In this document: positions 55,309-63,490 of the stretch, piece by piece
Layout of the letters: the number at the start of each line of letters is the position of its first letter
Position numbering within the stretch: the stretch's first letter is position 1
DNA from: Criibacterium bergeronii
GTDB lineage: Bacteria; Bacillota; Clostridia; Peptostreptococcales; Filifactoraceae
Reading direction: 5' to 3'
Assembly (NCBI RefSeq): GCF_001693775.2
Contig: NZ_MBEW02000008.1
Coordinates: 16,729 to 80,728, forward strand
Length of the DNA stretch: 64,000 bases
Notes under the pieces: model-generated
Told to the model about the DNA's origin: nothing
The model's input: the letters and a program-made list of their open reading frames with translations, nothing else
The model's database searches: none
Made by a program: the position numbers and the translations under genes

Positions 55309-56595
55309 TTAAAGTTCATCGTGTATTCTTATATATTTTTTTGCTTGTATACCATCAATTTTTGACAATTTATCAAAAATTATTTTAAGCTCTTTTTCTG
55401 CCATTTCATTGATTACGATTGCGTAATTATCAATTGCAGCAAAAGCTTTAACTTTTACTATAGCTTTTACTTTTTTTTCAAAATCTGTAAATTCTTGTTT
55501 TAAAATATCGCTTAGACTTAATCCATTTTTCACATCTATGCTCATATAATATGATGAAATATATTCGTCTGATTTTAAAATATTTTTGTAATCACTGCTA
55601 CATTTAATTGATTTTGGAGTTTCATTTTGAATTAATTTAAAGCTTATATTTACTAGATTAGATATTACTGCACTGGCTGTAGGCTTTGCTCCCGCTCCTG
55701 CTCCTATATAATAGGATTTTCCAAGCAGGTCACTTTGTACGCAAATGATGTTAAATCCGCCATCTATATCTGCAAAAGGTGAATGTTCCTTTACAAATGC
55801 AGGATATACAGCTAATTTGGTATTTTTGCCATCATTTTTTGATGTTGCTAACAGCTTTATTGAATAATTCAACATTTTTGCTGCTGCAATATCATTTGTA
55901 TCAATTTGAGTAATGCCCTGAGTATATACATCTGAGCTGGTAAAATCTTTTTTATAATAAATAGAAGAAAGTATCGCAAGCTTTCTTGCTGAATCCAGTC
56001 CTTCTACGTCACTTTTCGGATTAGCCTCAGCAAAGCCAAGGTCTTTTGCCTCTTGCAGGGCGTCATCATAGCTTTTAACATCAGATTTATACATTGTAGA
56101 CAAAATATAGTTTGTTGTGCCGTTTAAAATAGCGTCTATCCCCGTTATGTTTTCTCCTGCAAAATGATAATTAGCCACATCAATTGCCGGCACACCACCT
56201 GCTACACTTGCCTCATATCTAAAAAAGCAATTATTTTCCAAAGCAGTTTTTTCTAATTCTTTTCTATATAATGAAATTAAATCCTTATTTGCAGAAATAA
56301 TGTGTTTCTTATGCTCAAAGGATTTTAAAATATATTCCTTGGCAGTATCTATACCTCCCATTACTTCTATAATTATTTCTATTGAATTATCATTTATTAT
56401 TTCCTCAAAATTATCTGTTAGAAGTGAGCCATCTACTCCTTCTCTTATTTTTTTTAAATTACTTACAAGTATTTTTTTTATGTTAAAGCTTATGCCGTAA
56501 CACTTTTCGTAATAATGATTACTTGAAACTATCGCGTCATAAACTCCCTTGCCTACAGTGCCAATGCCCAGTAATGCTACATTTATTTTTGTCAT
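55309..56595 (-). CDS. hom: Homoserine dehydrogenase
   Basis: 428 residues. The NAD(P) motif is ALLGIGTVGKGVYDAI, with the catalytic stretch ISANKDLISLY, VAGGVPAID and GTTNYILSTM, and KSDVEGLDSARKLAILSS in the active site. A C-terminal ACT domain (about 350-428) suggests threonine feedback. GGAGG precedes the ATG. It is first in the operon, whose members are spaced by 12-48 bp. Confidence 0.96.
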   Translation of the reverse strand: MTKINVALLGIGTVGKGVYDAIVSSNHYYEKCYGISFNIKKILVSNLKKIREGVDGSLLTDNFEEIINDNSIEIIIEVMGGIDTAKEYILKSFEHKKHIISANKDLISLYRKELEKTALENNCFFRYEASVAGGVPAIDVANYHFAGENITGIDAILNGTTNYILSTMYKSDVKSYDDALQEAKDLGFAEANPKSDVEGLDSARKLAILSSIYYKKDFTSSDVYTQGITQIDTNDIAAAKMLNYSIKLLATSKNDGKNTKLAVYPAFVKEHSPFADIDGGFNIICVQSDLLGKSYYIGAGAGAKPTASAVISNLVNISFKLIQNETPKSIKCSSDYKNILKSDEYISSYYMSIDVKNGLSLSDILKQEFTDFEKKVKAIVKVKAFAAIDNYAIVINEMAEKELKIIFDKLSKIDGIQAKKYIRIHDEL

Positions 56596-56675
56596 GTCGC
56601 CTCCAAGGAACTAATATAAACTGATTTGAAAATATTATTTAAATTTCAATAATATCTTGCTAGATATAATTAAAA

Positions 56676-56728
56676 ATACCATTTTTTTATACATTTTTGT
56701 TCTCGAATAAGAAACAAAATAATGGTAT
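56676..56728. promoter_or_regulatory. Inverted repeat at the hom transcription start region
   Basis: ATACCATT (56676-56683) and AATGGTAT (56721-56728) enclose a second imperfect dyad (ATTTTTGTT / AACAAAAT). On the minus strand the distal arm is followed by TTTTTAATT. It could be an operator dyad or a weak attenuator in the hom leader. Confidence 0.4.
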
Positions 56729-56729
56729 G

Positions 56730-56758
56730 ATTATATCATTAGTATCCCCAAATTACAA
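56730..56758 (-). promoter_or_regulatory. Probable promoter of the hom-thrC-thrB-ask operon
   Basis: On the minus strand, TTGTAA (56758-56753), a 17-bp spacer and a perfect TATAAT (56735-56730). The predicted start near 56723 gives a leader of about 128 nt. Confidence 0.55.
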
Positions 56759-56797
56759 GAAAAATTTCAAAATTATTTTATTCAATGCTTTTAAACT

Positions 56798-56826
56798 TTT
56801 ACTTAAAAGCTAAAATGTATTATAAT
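56798..56826 (+). promoter_or_regulatory. Promoter of the sirtuin gene
   Basis: TTTACT (56798-56803), a 17-bp spacer and TATAAT (56821-56826). It lies about 40 bp before the sirtuin ATG and divergent from the hom promoter. Confidence 0.6.
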
Positions 56827-56873
56827 GAATATATATTTACTGATTGAATTTATTTAATAAGTAGGAGTTAATC

Positions 56874-57599
56874 ATGTATGAAAAACTAAAAAAAATAATT
56901 GATGACTCAGATAACATAGTATTTTTTGGAGGAGCTGGCGTATCTACTGAAAGTAACATTCCTGATTTTCGCTCAGCAGACGGCATATACAACCAAAACA
57001 CCGGTACAAAATATCCACCCGAAACAATTATTAGTCATAGCTTTTTTGAAAAAAATCCTGAATTTTTTTACGAATTTTATAAGGACAAAATGGTTTACCA
57101 AGACGCAAAGCCAAACAAAGCTCATAAAGCTCTTGCCAAACTGGAGCAATTTGGTAAATTAAAAGCAATAATCACTCAAAACATTGACGGACTACATCAA
57201 GCTGCCGGCTCAAAAAATGTTTTAGAGCTACATGGCTCTATTTTGAGAAATTATTGCACAAAATGTCATACTTTTTATGATTTGGATTATGTAATGAACA
57301 AAAAAGGCATACCATACTGCGACAAATGCGGCGGCATGGTAAAGCCTGACGTGGTACTATACGAAGAGTCTCTTGATGGAGAAACAATTGAAAAGGCAAT
57401 CAGATACATTTCTCAGGCAGATGTGCTGATAATCGGAGGAACTTCCTTGGTGGTATATCCAGCCGCAAGCTTTGTCAATTACTATAAAGGAAATAAGTTA
57501 GTTTTACTTAATAAATCCGAAACCGTTAGAGACTCCTACGCCGACTTAGTAATCCACGACCCAATCGGCGAAGTGCTTGGCTCTATAATACCTACTTAG
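56874..57599 (+). CDS. NAD-dependent protein deacylase (sirtuin)
   Basis: 241 residues with the Sir2 signature: FFGGAGVSTESNIPDFRSADGIY, ITQNIDGLHQAAGS (catalytic His in ELHGSI), and a four-cysteine zinc site (CTKC...CDKCGG). VVYPAASFVNYY and the C-terminal nucleotide loop complete it. It removes acyl groups from lysine with NAD+ as co-substrate. AGGAG precedes the ATG. A broken membrane-protein gene follows 7 bp later. Confidence 0.96.
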   Translation: MYEKLKKIIDDSDNIVFFGGAGVSTESNIPDFRSADGIYNQNTGTKYPPETIISHSFFEKNPEFFYEFYKDKMVYQDAKPNKAHKALAKLEQFGKLKAIITQNIDGLHQAAGSKNVLELHGSILRNYCTKCHTFYDLDYVMNKKGIPYCDKCGGMVKPDVVLYEESLDGETIEKAIRYISQADVLIIGGTSLVVYPAASFVNYYKGNKLVLLNKSETVRDSYADLVIHDPIGEVLGSIIPT

Positions 57600-57606
57600 G
57601 AGAAAA

Positions 57607-57871
57607 ATGAATAATTTAAAAAATTTAAAATTTATCATTGGACTTTTATATATTGCATTGCTGTACTTATTCTTAATATGACACCTCTGGCTTGGATAGT
57701 ATCCTTTTACCATTTAAATTGAATTTTGTTTTTTTATCTATACCAGTAGGCTTTATTGGTGCAGTGGCTGCTTTTTTAAAGAAAAATGTATTGTTTATTT
57801 TTTTAAACCTAATTGGTGCAGACGAATTATATTTTGCAATTTTACTATTATATTTATTGTTTGGATATTAA
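57607..57871 (+). pseudogene. Frameshifted small membrane protein gene
   Basis: An ATG behind AGGAG right after the sirtuin stop opens a hydrophobic frame (MNNLKNLKFIIGLLYIALLY). It stops after 24 codons. The reading then continues in a second frame (MTPLAWIVSF) and a third (SIPVGFIGAVAAFLKKNVLF ... ADELYFAILLLYLLFGY), ending at 57871. Joined, they give a plausible membrane protein of about 85 residues, so two frameshifts separate the parts. The 3' end overlaps the convergent peptidase gene by 18 bp. Sequencing error is an alternative. Confidence 0.6.
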
Positions 57872-58804
57872 GTCACTGTAAGAAATAAAATTTTCCACAC
57901 TTTTTGCAGATTTTACAGCATTAACTATTGCTTGTTGCATTGCAAGTGCTCCAAGTTGCCCTACAATATCTACACTGCCCTCTACTTTTGCAGTAGACAA
58001 GGCAAATATAGTATCTCCATCTAAAGTAGTATGAACCGGACTGATAGCTCTAGCATAGCCATCATGTGCCATTTGTGCTACTTTTTGCATTTGTGGCTTA
58101 GTTAGGCTTGCATTAGTCATTATAGCTCCGATTGTAGTATTTTCACCGCTCCACTTTTTTTCTTGCTTTAAATTTATAAGAATTTTGTTTGTATCGGCAA
58201 AAGTTCTTTTGTCCTCGCCTAGACAGCCGGCAATAATTTTTGAATTTTCATAAACATCACCTAGAGCATTTACCGCTACGATTGCAGCTACTTCTATGCC
58301 ATTTTGAGTAAAAAGCTTTGCATAACCAAGACCGCTTTTCATAGTGTAAGGGTTGCCCTTTATTTTTCCAATGGTTGCCCCAGTGCCTGCACCAAAGTTT
58401 CCTACTTCAAATGAATTTCCAGCATTTTCACAAGCAATAAAGCCCATCTTTTCATCAGGAAAGGCAAATTTTTCTCCTACAGGTAAATCATATAGTACGC
58501 ATTGGCAAACTATAGGCACTTTTACAAATCCGGTGTCAAAGCCTACACCATTTTCATATAAATATTTCATAACTCCGCTTGATGCTGCAAGCCCAAAAGC
58601 AGACCCACCTGAAAGCACCACCGCATGAACCTTGTCTACAGTGTTTACCGGATTTAATAAATCCGTTTCTCTAGTTCCGGGTGAGCCACCTCTTACGTCC
58701 ACACCGGCAACCATACCATCTTTACATATAATTACAGTTGCACCTGTCAGATTTTTTTCGTCCTGAGCGTTTCCTATTAAAAATCCATCAATTGTGTTTG
58801 GCAT
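57854..58804 (-). CDS. P1-family (DmpA/S58-type) peptidase
   Basis: 316 residues. It begins TIDGFLIGNAQDEKNLTGATVIICKDGMVAGVDVRGGSPGTRETDLL and has HAVVLSGGSAFGLAASSGVM, GATIGKIKG and the region NTTIGAIMTNASLTKPQ, where family members self-cleave to expose the nucleophile. Family members are aminopeptidases or amidases; the physiological substrate here is unknown. A single gene. Confidence 0.9.
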   Translation of the reverse strand: MPNTIDGFLIGNAQDEKNLTGATVIICKDGMVAGVDVRGGSPGTRETDLLNPVNTVDKVHAVVLSGGSAFGLAASSGVMKYLYENGVGFDTGFVKVPIVCQCVLYDLPVGEKFAFPDEKMGFIACENAGNSFEVGNFGAGTGATIGKIKGNPYTMKSGLGYAKLFTQNGIEVAAIVAVNALGDVYENSKIIAGCLGEDKRTFADTNKILINLKQEKKWSGENTTIGAIMTNASLTKPQMQKVAQMAHDGYARAISPVHTTLDGDTIFALSTAKVEGSVDIVGQLGALAMQQAIVNAVKSAKSVENFISYSDLISKQ

Positions 58805-58977
58805 TTTTACTCCTAAAATTTATATTAAATTGTAAATTCGTGTCTTGTATTTATAAAAATTATACGCAATTCTCAAAAATAATTCAACTTTTTATTTTAA
58901 CTGCAATTTTTAACTAAAATTTATATTTGAAAAATAATTGTAAATACTTGTTTTTACACATAGATTTTATTTTTAAC

Positions 58978-59091
58978 TGCGGGTTTGTGGTTTTTTCGCA
59001 TTGTTTTATGTGCGGATTTGTGGTAAACTTTAATAAATTTAAGTGCGGATTTGTTGTTTTTTATTAATATATTATGTACGTATTTGGTGAG
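58978..59091 (+). repeat. 33-bp-period tandem repeat upstream of the AAA/DUF4143 gene
   Basis: A conserved core TGCGGATTTGTGG recurs at 58978 (TGCGGGTTTGTGG), 59011 (TGCGGATTTGTGG), 59044 (TGCGGATTTGTTG) and, more degenerate, at 59077 (TACGTATTTGGTG). The spacing is exactly 33 bp each time, about three helical turns, with variable AT-rich filler. The fourth unit overlaps the ribosome-binding region of the ATPase gene. The rest of the 58805-59095 gap is AT-rich without a gene. Confidence 0.8.
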
Positions 59092-59095
59092 ATAT

Positions 59096-60424
59096 ATGTT
59101 AAAACGTAAAATTTACGATGAATTAAAAGCATGGAAAATTAATTCTAAAGGTAAGACAGCCCTGCTGATAGAAGGTGCTAGACGTATAGGTAAATCTACA
59201 ATAGTTGAAGAATTTGCAAAAAATGAGTATGAAAGCTATCTAATTATAGACTTTGCCTTTGCTAGAAAAGAAGTTAAGGATTTGTTTTTAGATTTAAACG
59301 ATTTAAATTATTTTTTCATGAAATTGCAGCTATTATATGGAGTAGTTTTGCAAGACAGAAACTCCTTAATAATATTTGATGAGGTGCAATTTAATCCAAA
59401 AGCAAGGCAGGCAATAAAATTACTGGTCAAAGACGGTAGATATGATTATATAGAAACCGGCTCTTTAATTTCTATAAATAAAAATGTTAAAGAAATACTA
59501 ATTCCTAGCGAAGAAAGAAAATTGCAAATGTACCCCATGGATTTTGAAGAATTCCTATGGTCTATGGGTGATACAGCAACCATTTCACTGCTAAAAGATG
59601 CTTTAATCTCAAAAAAATCCTTAGGTCAAGTTGTTAATAGGGAAATACTTAAAAAATTCCGATTATATATGCTAATTGGTGGAATGCCTCAAGCTATTTT
59701 GGAATACCTAAATTCAAATAATTTAGAATTGGTTGACCAAGTAAAAAGGGATATTATAAATCTTTATGAGCAAGATTTTTATAAGATAGACTCAAAAGGC
59801 AAAATTTCTGCAATCTATGACGCAATACCAAGTGAACTGAATAAACATTCAAAAAGCTACCAAGTTTCAAGCGTATTACCTAACGATAGAAGGCAGACAA
59901 TAGAAGACGAATTAGCAGAATTAATATCCTCAAGAACTGTATTGCCCTCATATAATTTGCATGACCCAAATGTAGGATTGTCAAGCCTATACAATCAAAA
60001 CAACTTTAGGCTTTACAATACAGATACCGGTTTATTAGTGACGCTAATGTTTAAGGACAAAAAATTTACAGAAAATGATATTTATAAAAAATTGTTAAGC
60101 GATAAACTCCCAGCAAACCTTGGAATATTATATGAAAATATAATTGCACAAACTTTGGCAACCAATGGGTATAGTTTGTATTATCATACTTATTATGATA
60201 ATAGCAAAAAAAGAACTTATGAAATTGATTTTATTATTTCAAAAGGTAGCAAAATATTACCAATCGAAGTAAAATCTTCTAATTATAGAAGTCATACGTC
60301 TTTGGATAGCTTTTGTGAAAAGTACAGTAATAGAATATCAAACAAAATAGTAATTCATACAAAAGATTTAGACTTTAAAAATAACACCTTATACTTACCT
60401 GTTTTCATGACACAATTACTCTAA
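59096..60424 (+). CDS. AAA ATPase with DUF4143 (AAA_14 family)
   Basis: About 442 residues from ATG 59096 behind GGTGAG; the longer frame from 59051 runs through the repeat. Walker A is LLIEGARRIGKSTIVEEF, Walker B is LIIFDEVQFNPKARQAI, and sensor region IETGSLISI. A DUF4143 domain follows (RLYNTDTGLLVTLMF) and ends in a PD-(D/E)XK-like core, YEIDFIISKGSKILPIEVKSS. These proteins occur in variable copy numbers in anaerobes. Their role is unsettled; a toxin-antitoxin, defence or mobile-DNA link has been suggested by context only. Isolated gene with its own upstream repeat. Confidence 0.9.
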   Translation: MLKRKIYDELKAWKINSKGKTALLIEGARRIGKSTIVEEFAKNEYESYLIIDFAFARKEVKDLFLDLNDLNYFFMKLQLLYGVVLQDRNSLIIFDEVQFNPKARQAIKLLVKDGRYDYIETGSLISINKNVKEILIPSEERKLQMYPMDFEEFLWSMGDTATISLLKDALISKKSLGQVVNREILKKFRLYMLIGGMPQAILEYLNSNNLELVDQVKRDIINLYEQDFYKIDSKGKISAIYDAIPSELNKHSKSYQVSSVLPNDRRQTIEDELAELISSRTVLPSYNLHDPNVGLSSLYNQNNFRLYNTDTGLLVTLMFKDKKFTENDIYKKLLSDKLPANLGILYENIIAQTLATNGYSLYYHTYYDNSKKRTYEIDFIISKGSKILPIEVKSSNYRSHTSLDSFCEKYSNRISNKIVIHTKDLDFKNNTLYLPVFMTQLL

Positions 60425-60429
60425 AATCA

Positions 60430-60510
60430 AAAAAGTGTAAATTTATTCTAAGCTGCTATTTTCACCCATTGTGGTGAGAACAGCTACATTAAAATAAATT
60501 TACACTTTTT
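60430..60510. repeat. Compound palindrome, three nested stems; also terminator-like
   Basis: Outer arms of 18 bp (AAAAAGTGTAAATTTATT at 60430-60447 and complement at 60493-60510) enclose AGCTG/CAGCT (60451-60455/60481-60485) and CACC/GGTG (60463-60466/60473-60476). The ends are A/T runs, so it can terminate both convergent genes, but it is longer and more elaborate than other terminators here. Its arms share AAAAGTGTAAATT with the terminator at 2132-2170. Confidence 0.75.
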
Positions 60511-60523
60511 AATTAAATTTTTC

Positions 60524-61606
60524 TTAATTTTTTATGTTTTGCAACCTCTTCATAGCAGGTATATAATTGGATGCCTTTTTGTAAAATTTAATGGCAGAGT
60601 CTAGGTCTCCTGCAACTTCATAAATCACACCCATGTTATAATAAGACAAGTAGGAATTAACCCCTCTTACATTGCTGGTTTTGAACGTTGTCGCTTTTTT
60701 AAATTCTTCAACTGCTTGCACAAACATAGCGTTATTCATATAGACATGACCCATCAGGTAAACAAAGTCGGCAGAATTGGAAAAAGCATCATATACCTTT
60801 TCCAGTAGCAGAGCATCTTCATGCCTTTGCAGATTTAGCAAGCAATAGCCAAAAGAAATTACCATATCATTTACATATTCAAGCTTTGTATCTACATCGT
60901 AATACATGGCTTTGTTAAAATAGTCTACTGCCTTTTCGTAGTCCTTGATATAATAATAAGATTTGCCTAAATGATACAATATATATGGAGCATACTCTTT
61001 TTCTTGCTCCTTAGTCATATATTTTTTTAGTTCACTTTCTAAAATTTTGATGTTTCTTTTTGCTTTTAAAAGCTTGTCCTCCTCTGTAGTATTGTAACCT
61101 ACATGGTCTGCAACCGCATTCATAACCTTGGTTTCATATTTAAATCTGCTGTTCGCTTTTTTTACCAGCTGTTCATGTATTGCTCCAGCATACTCATACA
61201 GATTTTTATTAAAAAATCTGTTCGTATATGAAGTGCTGGTATTTATATCACCATTGTCCATTATGATGTGTTCTATTCTTTTTAATCTGCCGACTTTATC
61301 AGGATTTTTAGCAAAAAAGTCCTCTATGCTTTTTTTGTCAAATTCTATGATGTATTCATCAGCGTCAATTACAAAAATATAATCATTTGTAGCCATAGAA
61401 ATTGCATAATTTTTTGCCTTGGCAAAATTATTTACCCATTCAAAAAAGTACACCTTGTCAGTGTACTTTTTTGAAAGCTCTACAGTTTTATCCGTAGAGC
61501 CTGTATCAACAACTATGATTTCATAACCCAACTTTGACAATGGTCTCAAGCAATTTTCTATATGCTTTTCTTCATTTTTAACTATCATACAGATAGAAAA
61601 TTCCAT
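60524..61606 (-). CDS. Family 2 glycosyltransferase fused to TPR repeats
   Basis: 360 residues. The GT2 domain starts MEFSICMIVKNEEKHIENCL, with VVDTGSTDKTVEL and the DxD-type motif FVIDADEYI (about 81-85). From about 200 onward there are tetratricopeptide repeats (PYILYHLGKSYYYIKDYEKAVDYFNKAMYYD; SYYNMGVIYEVAGDLDSAIKFYKKAS). Typical of cytoplasmic enzymes that glycosylate proteins or build surface glycans. No neighbouring glycan genes. Confidence 0.92.
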   Translation of the reverse strand: MEFSICMIVKNEEKHIENCLRPLSKLGYEIIVVDTGSTDKTVELSKKYTDKVYFFEWVNNFAKAKNYAISMATNDYIFVIDADEYIIEFDKKSIEDFFAKNPDKVGRLKRIEHIIMDNGDINTSTSYTNRFFNKNLYEYAGAIHEQLVKKANSRFKYETKVMNAVADHVGYNTTEEDKLLKAKRNIKILESELKKYMTKEQEKEYAPYILYHLGKSYYYIKDYEKAVDYFNKAMYYDVDTKLEYVNDMVISFGYCLLNLQRHEDALLLEKVYDAFSNSADFVYLMGHVYMNNAMFVQAVEEFKKATTFKTSNVRGVNSYLSYYNMGVIYEVAGDLDSAIKFYKKASNYIPAMKRLQNIKN

Positions 61607-61634
61607 AATTCATCCTTTTATAAATAAAAATGTA

Positions 61635-63485
61635 TTAAGCTTCTGTTATAGTAGTAACATTTTCGTCCTCTAAGCTTAACTGACCATTAAATGCCTTTTC
61701 AAAATCTTCTTTATTTAAAGTTTCATAATGTATCAACGCTTTTGCAACATTATGGAGTTTATCAATGTTTTGTGTCAGCAGTCTCTTTGTGGTATCATAA
61801 GCATTTGTGACAATTTTTTCAACTTCTGTATCTATCTGAGAGGCAACCTCCTCAGAATAATTTCTCCTAGTTGTAAAGTCTTTACCCAAAAATACTTCAT
61901 CGCTGTCACTATCAAATGTCATAGATGGTAGGTTTGGACTAAAGGCATACTTTGTAACCATATTTCTTGCTATTTGAGAAACTCTTTGAAGGTCATTTGA
62001 CGCTCCTGTAGAGATATCGCCCATGATTAATTCTTCTGCTACTCTGCCACCAAGTAAATCTACCAGCTTTTTCTCCAGCTTAGACTTAGTTACAAAATAC
62101 TCATCCTCATCAGGAAGCGTCATAGTAAATCCGCCTGCCATACCTCTTGGTATGATTGTGACGTGATGTACCGGGTCAAAATCAGGTAAAAGTCTTGCCA
62201 CTACAGCATGACCTGCCTCATGATATGCTGTTAATTTTTTCTCTTTATCAGTAATTATGCGAGATTTTTTAGGAATACCAGCTATTACTTTTGTGATAGC
62301 CTCATCAATTACTGTCATGGTAATTTCTTTGCCGTTTTCTCTAGCAGTTAAAATGGCTGCCTCATTGAGCATATTTTCCAAGTCTGCCGGAGTAAAGCCC
62401 GGAGTCCTTTTAGCTACAGTCTCAATATTTACATCTGCTGCTAAGTGTTTATTTTTGGAATGAACTTTTAAGATTTCTGTTCTCCCTTTTTTGTCCGGTA
62501 TTGCGACCATTACTTGTCTGTCAAATCTGCCCGGTCTAAGTAACGCCGGGTCAAGTACGTCAGCTCTATTTGTAGCTGCCATTACTATTATTCCTTGATT
62601 AGTGGTAAATCCATCCATTTCAACAAGTAATTGGTTAAGGGTCTGCTCTCTTTCATCATGTCCTCCACCAAAACCTGCTCCACGTCTACGTCCTACTGCA
62701 TCTATTTCGTCTATAAATAATATACACGGTGAATTTTTCTTAGCCTGTTCGAATAAATCTCTTACCCTTGATGCACCAACCCCTACAAACATTTCCACAA
62801 AATCAGAACCGCTCATAGAGAAAAATGGTACTCCCGACTCACCTGCTACTGCCTTTGATAAATAAGTTTTACCAGTACCGGGCTGTCCTACTAGTAAAAT
62901 GCCCTTTGGTATTCTTGCTCCCAAGTCCAAATATTTTTTTGGATTTTTTAAAAAGTCTACGACTTCTTTTAATTCTTCTTTTTCTTCGTCTAAGCCGGCT
63001 ACGTTATCAAAGCGGATTTTGTTGTCAGATACGTTTAACTTTGCCCTTGCCTTTCCAAAATTGTTGACTTTAGTTCCCACTCCGCCTCTAGGCTGTTGCA
63101 TAGTGAAAAATAAAAATCCTAAAAGCATCACAATTAAGACTATACTTGGCAAAAATGTCCAAAACCAAGAGTCTTGTGGCTCAATTTCACCATCAAGTAT
63201 CAAATCATTTTTTGAAATATTTTTTAGTAATTGTTCAGAAAAGGCTTCACTATTTACAGCGTAAGGTAAAAATGACCTAAATTCCTGACCATTTTTTAAC
63301 GTTCCCTTGATTTTTCTATCCATAAAATTAATGGATTTTACATCACCCTTTTCCAAGGAAGTATATACCTGAGAAAATGGCACGTCTACCACTTGAACCG
63401 GCTCAGTATTGAACATTCTTAGTCCATACATCACAATCAATAAAATCGCTAGAAAAAATAGTGACTGTCTAGCATAATTTTTCAA
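61635..63485 (-). CDS. ftsH: ATP-dependent zinc metalloprotease FtsH
   Basis: About 616 residues. Two transmembrane helices (about 5-22 and 105-123) flank an extracytoplasmic domain. The AAA module has [23 protein letters not shown], Walker [40 protein letters not shown] (shown in part) and the SRH region [20 protein letters not shown]. The zinc site HEAGH is near 425. It degrades misfolded membrane proteins and short-lived regulators. TTG 63485 has GGAG at 8 bp; GTG 63494 overlapping tilS is the alternative. Confidence 0.96.
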   Translation of the reverse strand: MKNYARQSLFFLAILLIVMYGLRMFNTEPVQVVDVPFSQVYTSLEKGDVKSINFMDRKIKGTLKNGQEFRSFLPYAVNSEAFSEQLLKNISKNDLILDGEIEPQDSWFWTFLPSIVLIVMLLGFLFFTMQQPRGGVGTKVNNFGKARAKLNVSDNKIRFDNVAGLDEEKEELKEVVDFLKNPKKYLDLGARIPKGILLVGQPGTGKTYLSKAVAGESGVPFFSMSGSDFVEMFVGVGASRVRDLFEQAKKNSPCILFIDEIDAVGRRRGAGFGGGHDEREQTLNQLLVEMDGFTTNQGIIVMAATNRADVLDPALLRPGRFDRQVMVAIPDKKGRTEILKVHSKNKHLAADVNIETVAKRTPGFTPADLENMLNEAAILTARENGKEITMTVIDEAITKVIAGIPKKSRIITDKEKKLTAYHEAGHAVVARLLPDFDPVHHVTIIPRGMAGGFTMTLPDEDEYFVTKSKLEKKLVDLLGGRVAEELIMGDISTGASNDLQRVSQIARNMVTKYAFSPNLPSMTFDSDSDEVFLGKDFTTRRNYSEEVASQIDTEVEKIVTNAYDTTKRLLTQNIDKLHNVAKALIHYETLNKEDFEKAFNGQLSLEDENVTTITEA

Positions 63486-63490
63486 TAATA

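Noticed and set aside
58978..59091. The 33-bp repeats as a CRISPR array
   Set aside because: The conserved core is only about 13 bp and the filler is 20 bp of AT-rich sequence. There are four units, no palindromic repeat and no cas genes nearby.
59096..60424. AAA/DUF4143 gene as the core of a defence or toxin-antitoxin system
   Set aside because: It stands alone with no partner gene; the family role is unsettled, so I did not claim a system.
62602..63264. Plus-strand frames opposite ftsH
   Set aside because: They are antisense to the highly conserved AAA domain; composition reflects the codon use of ftsH.
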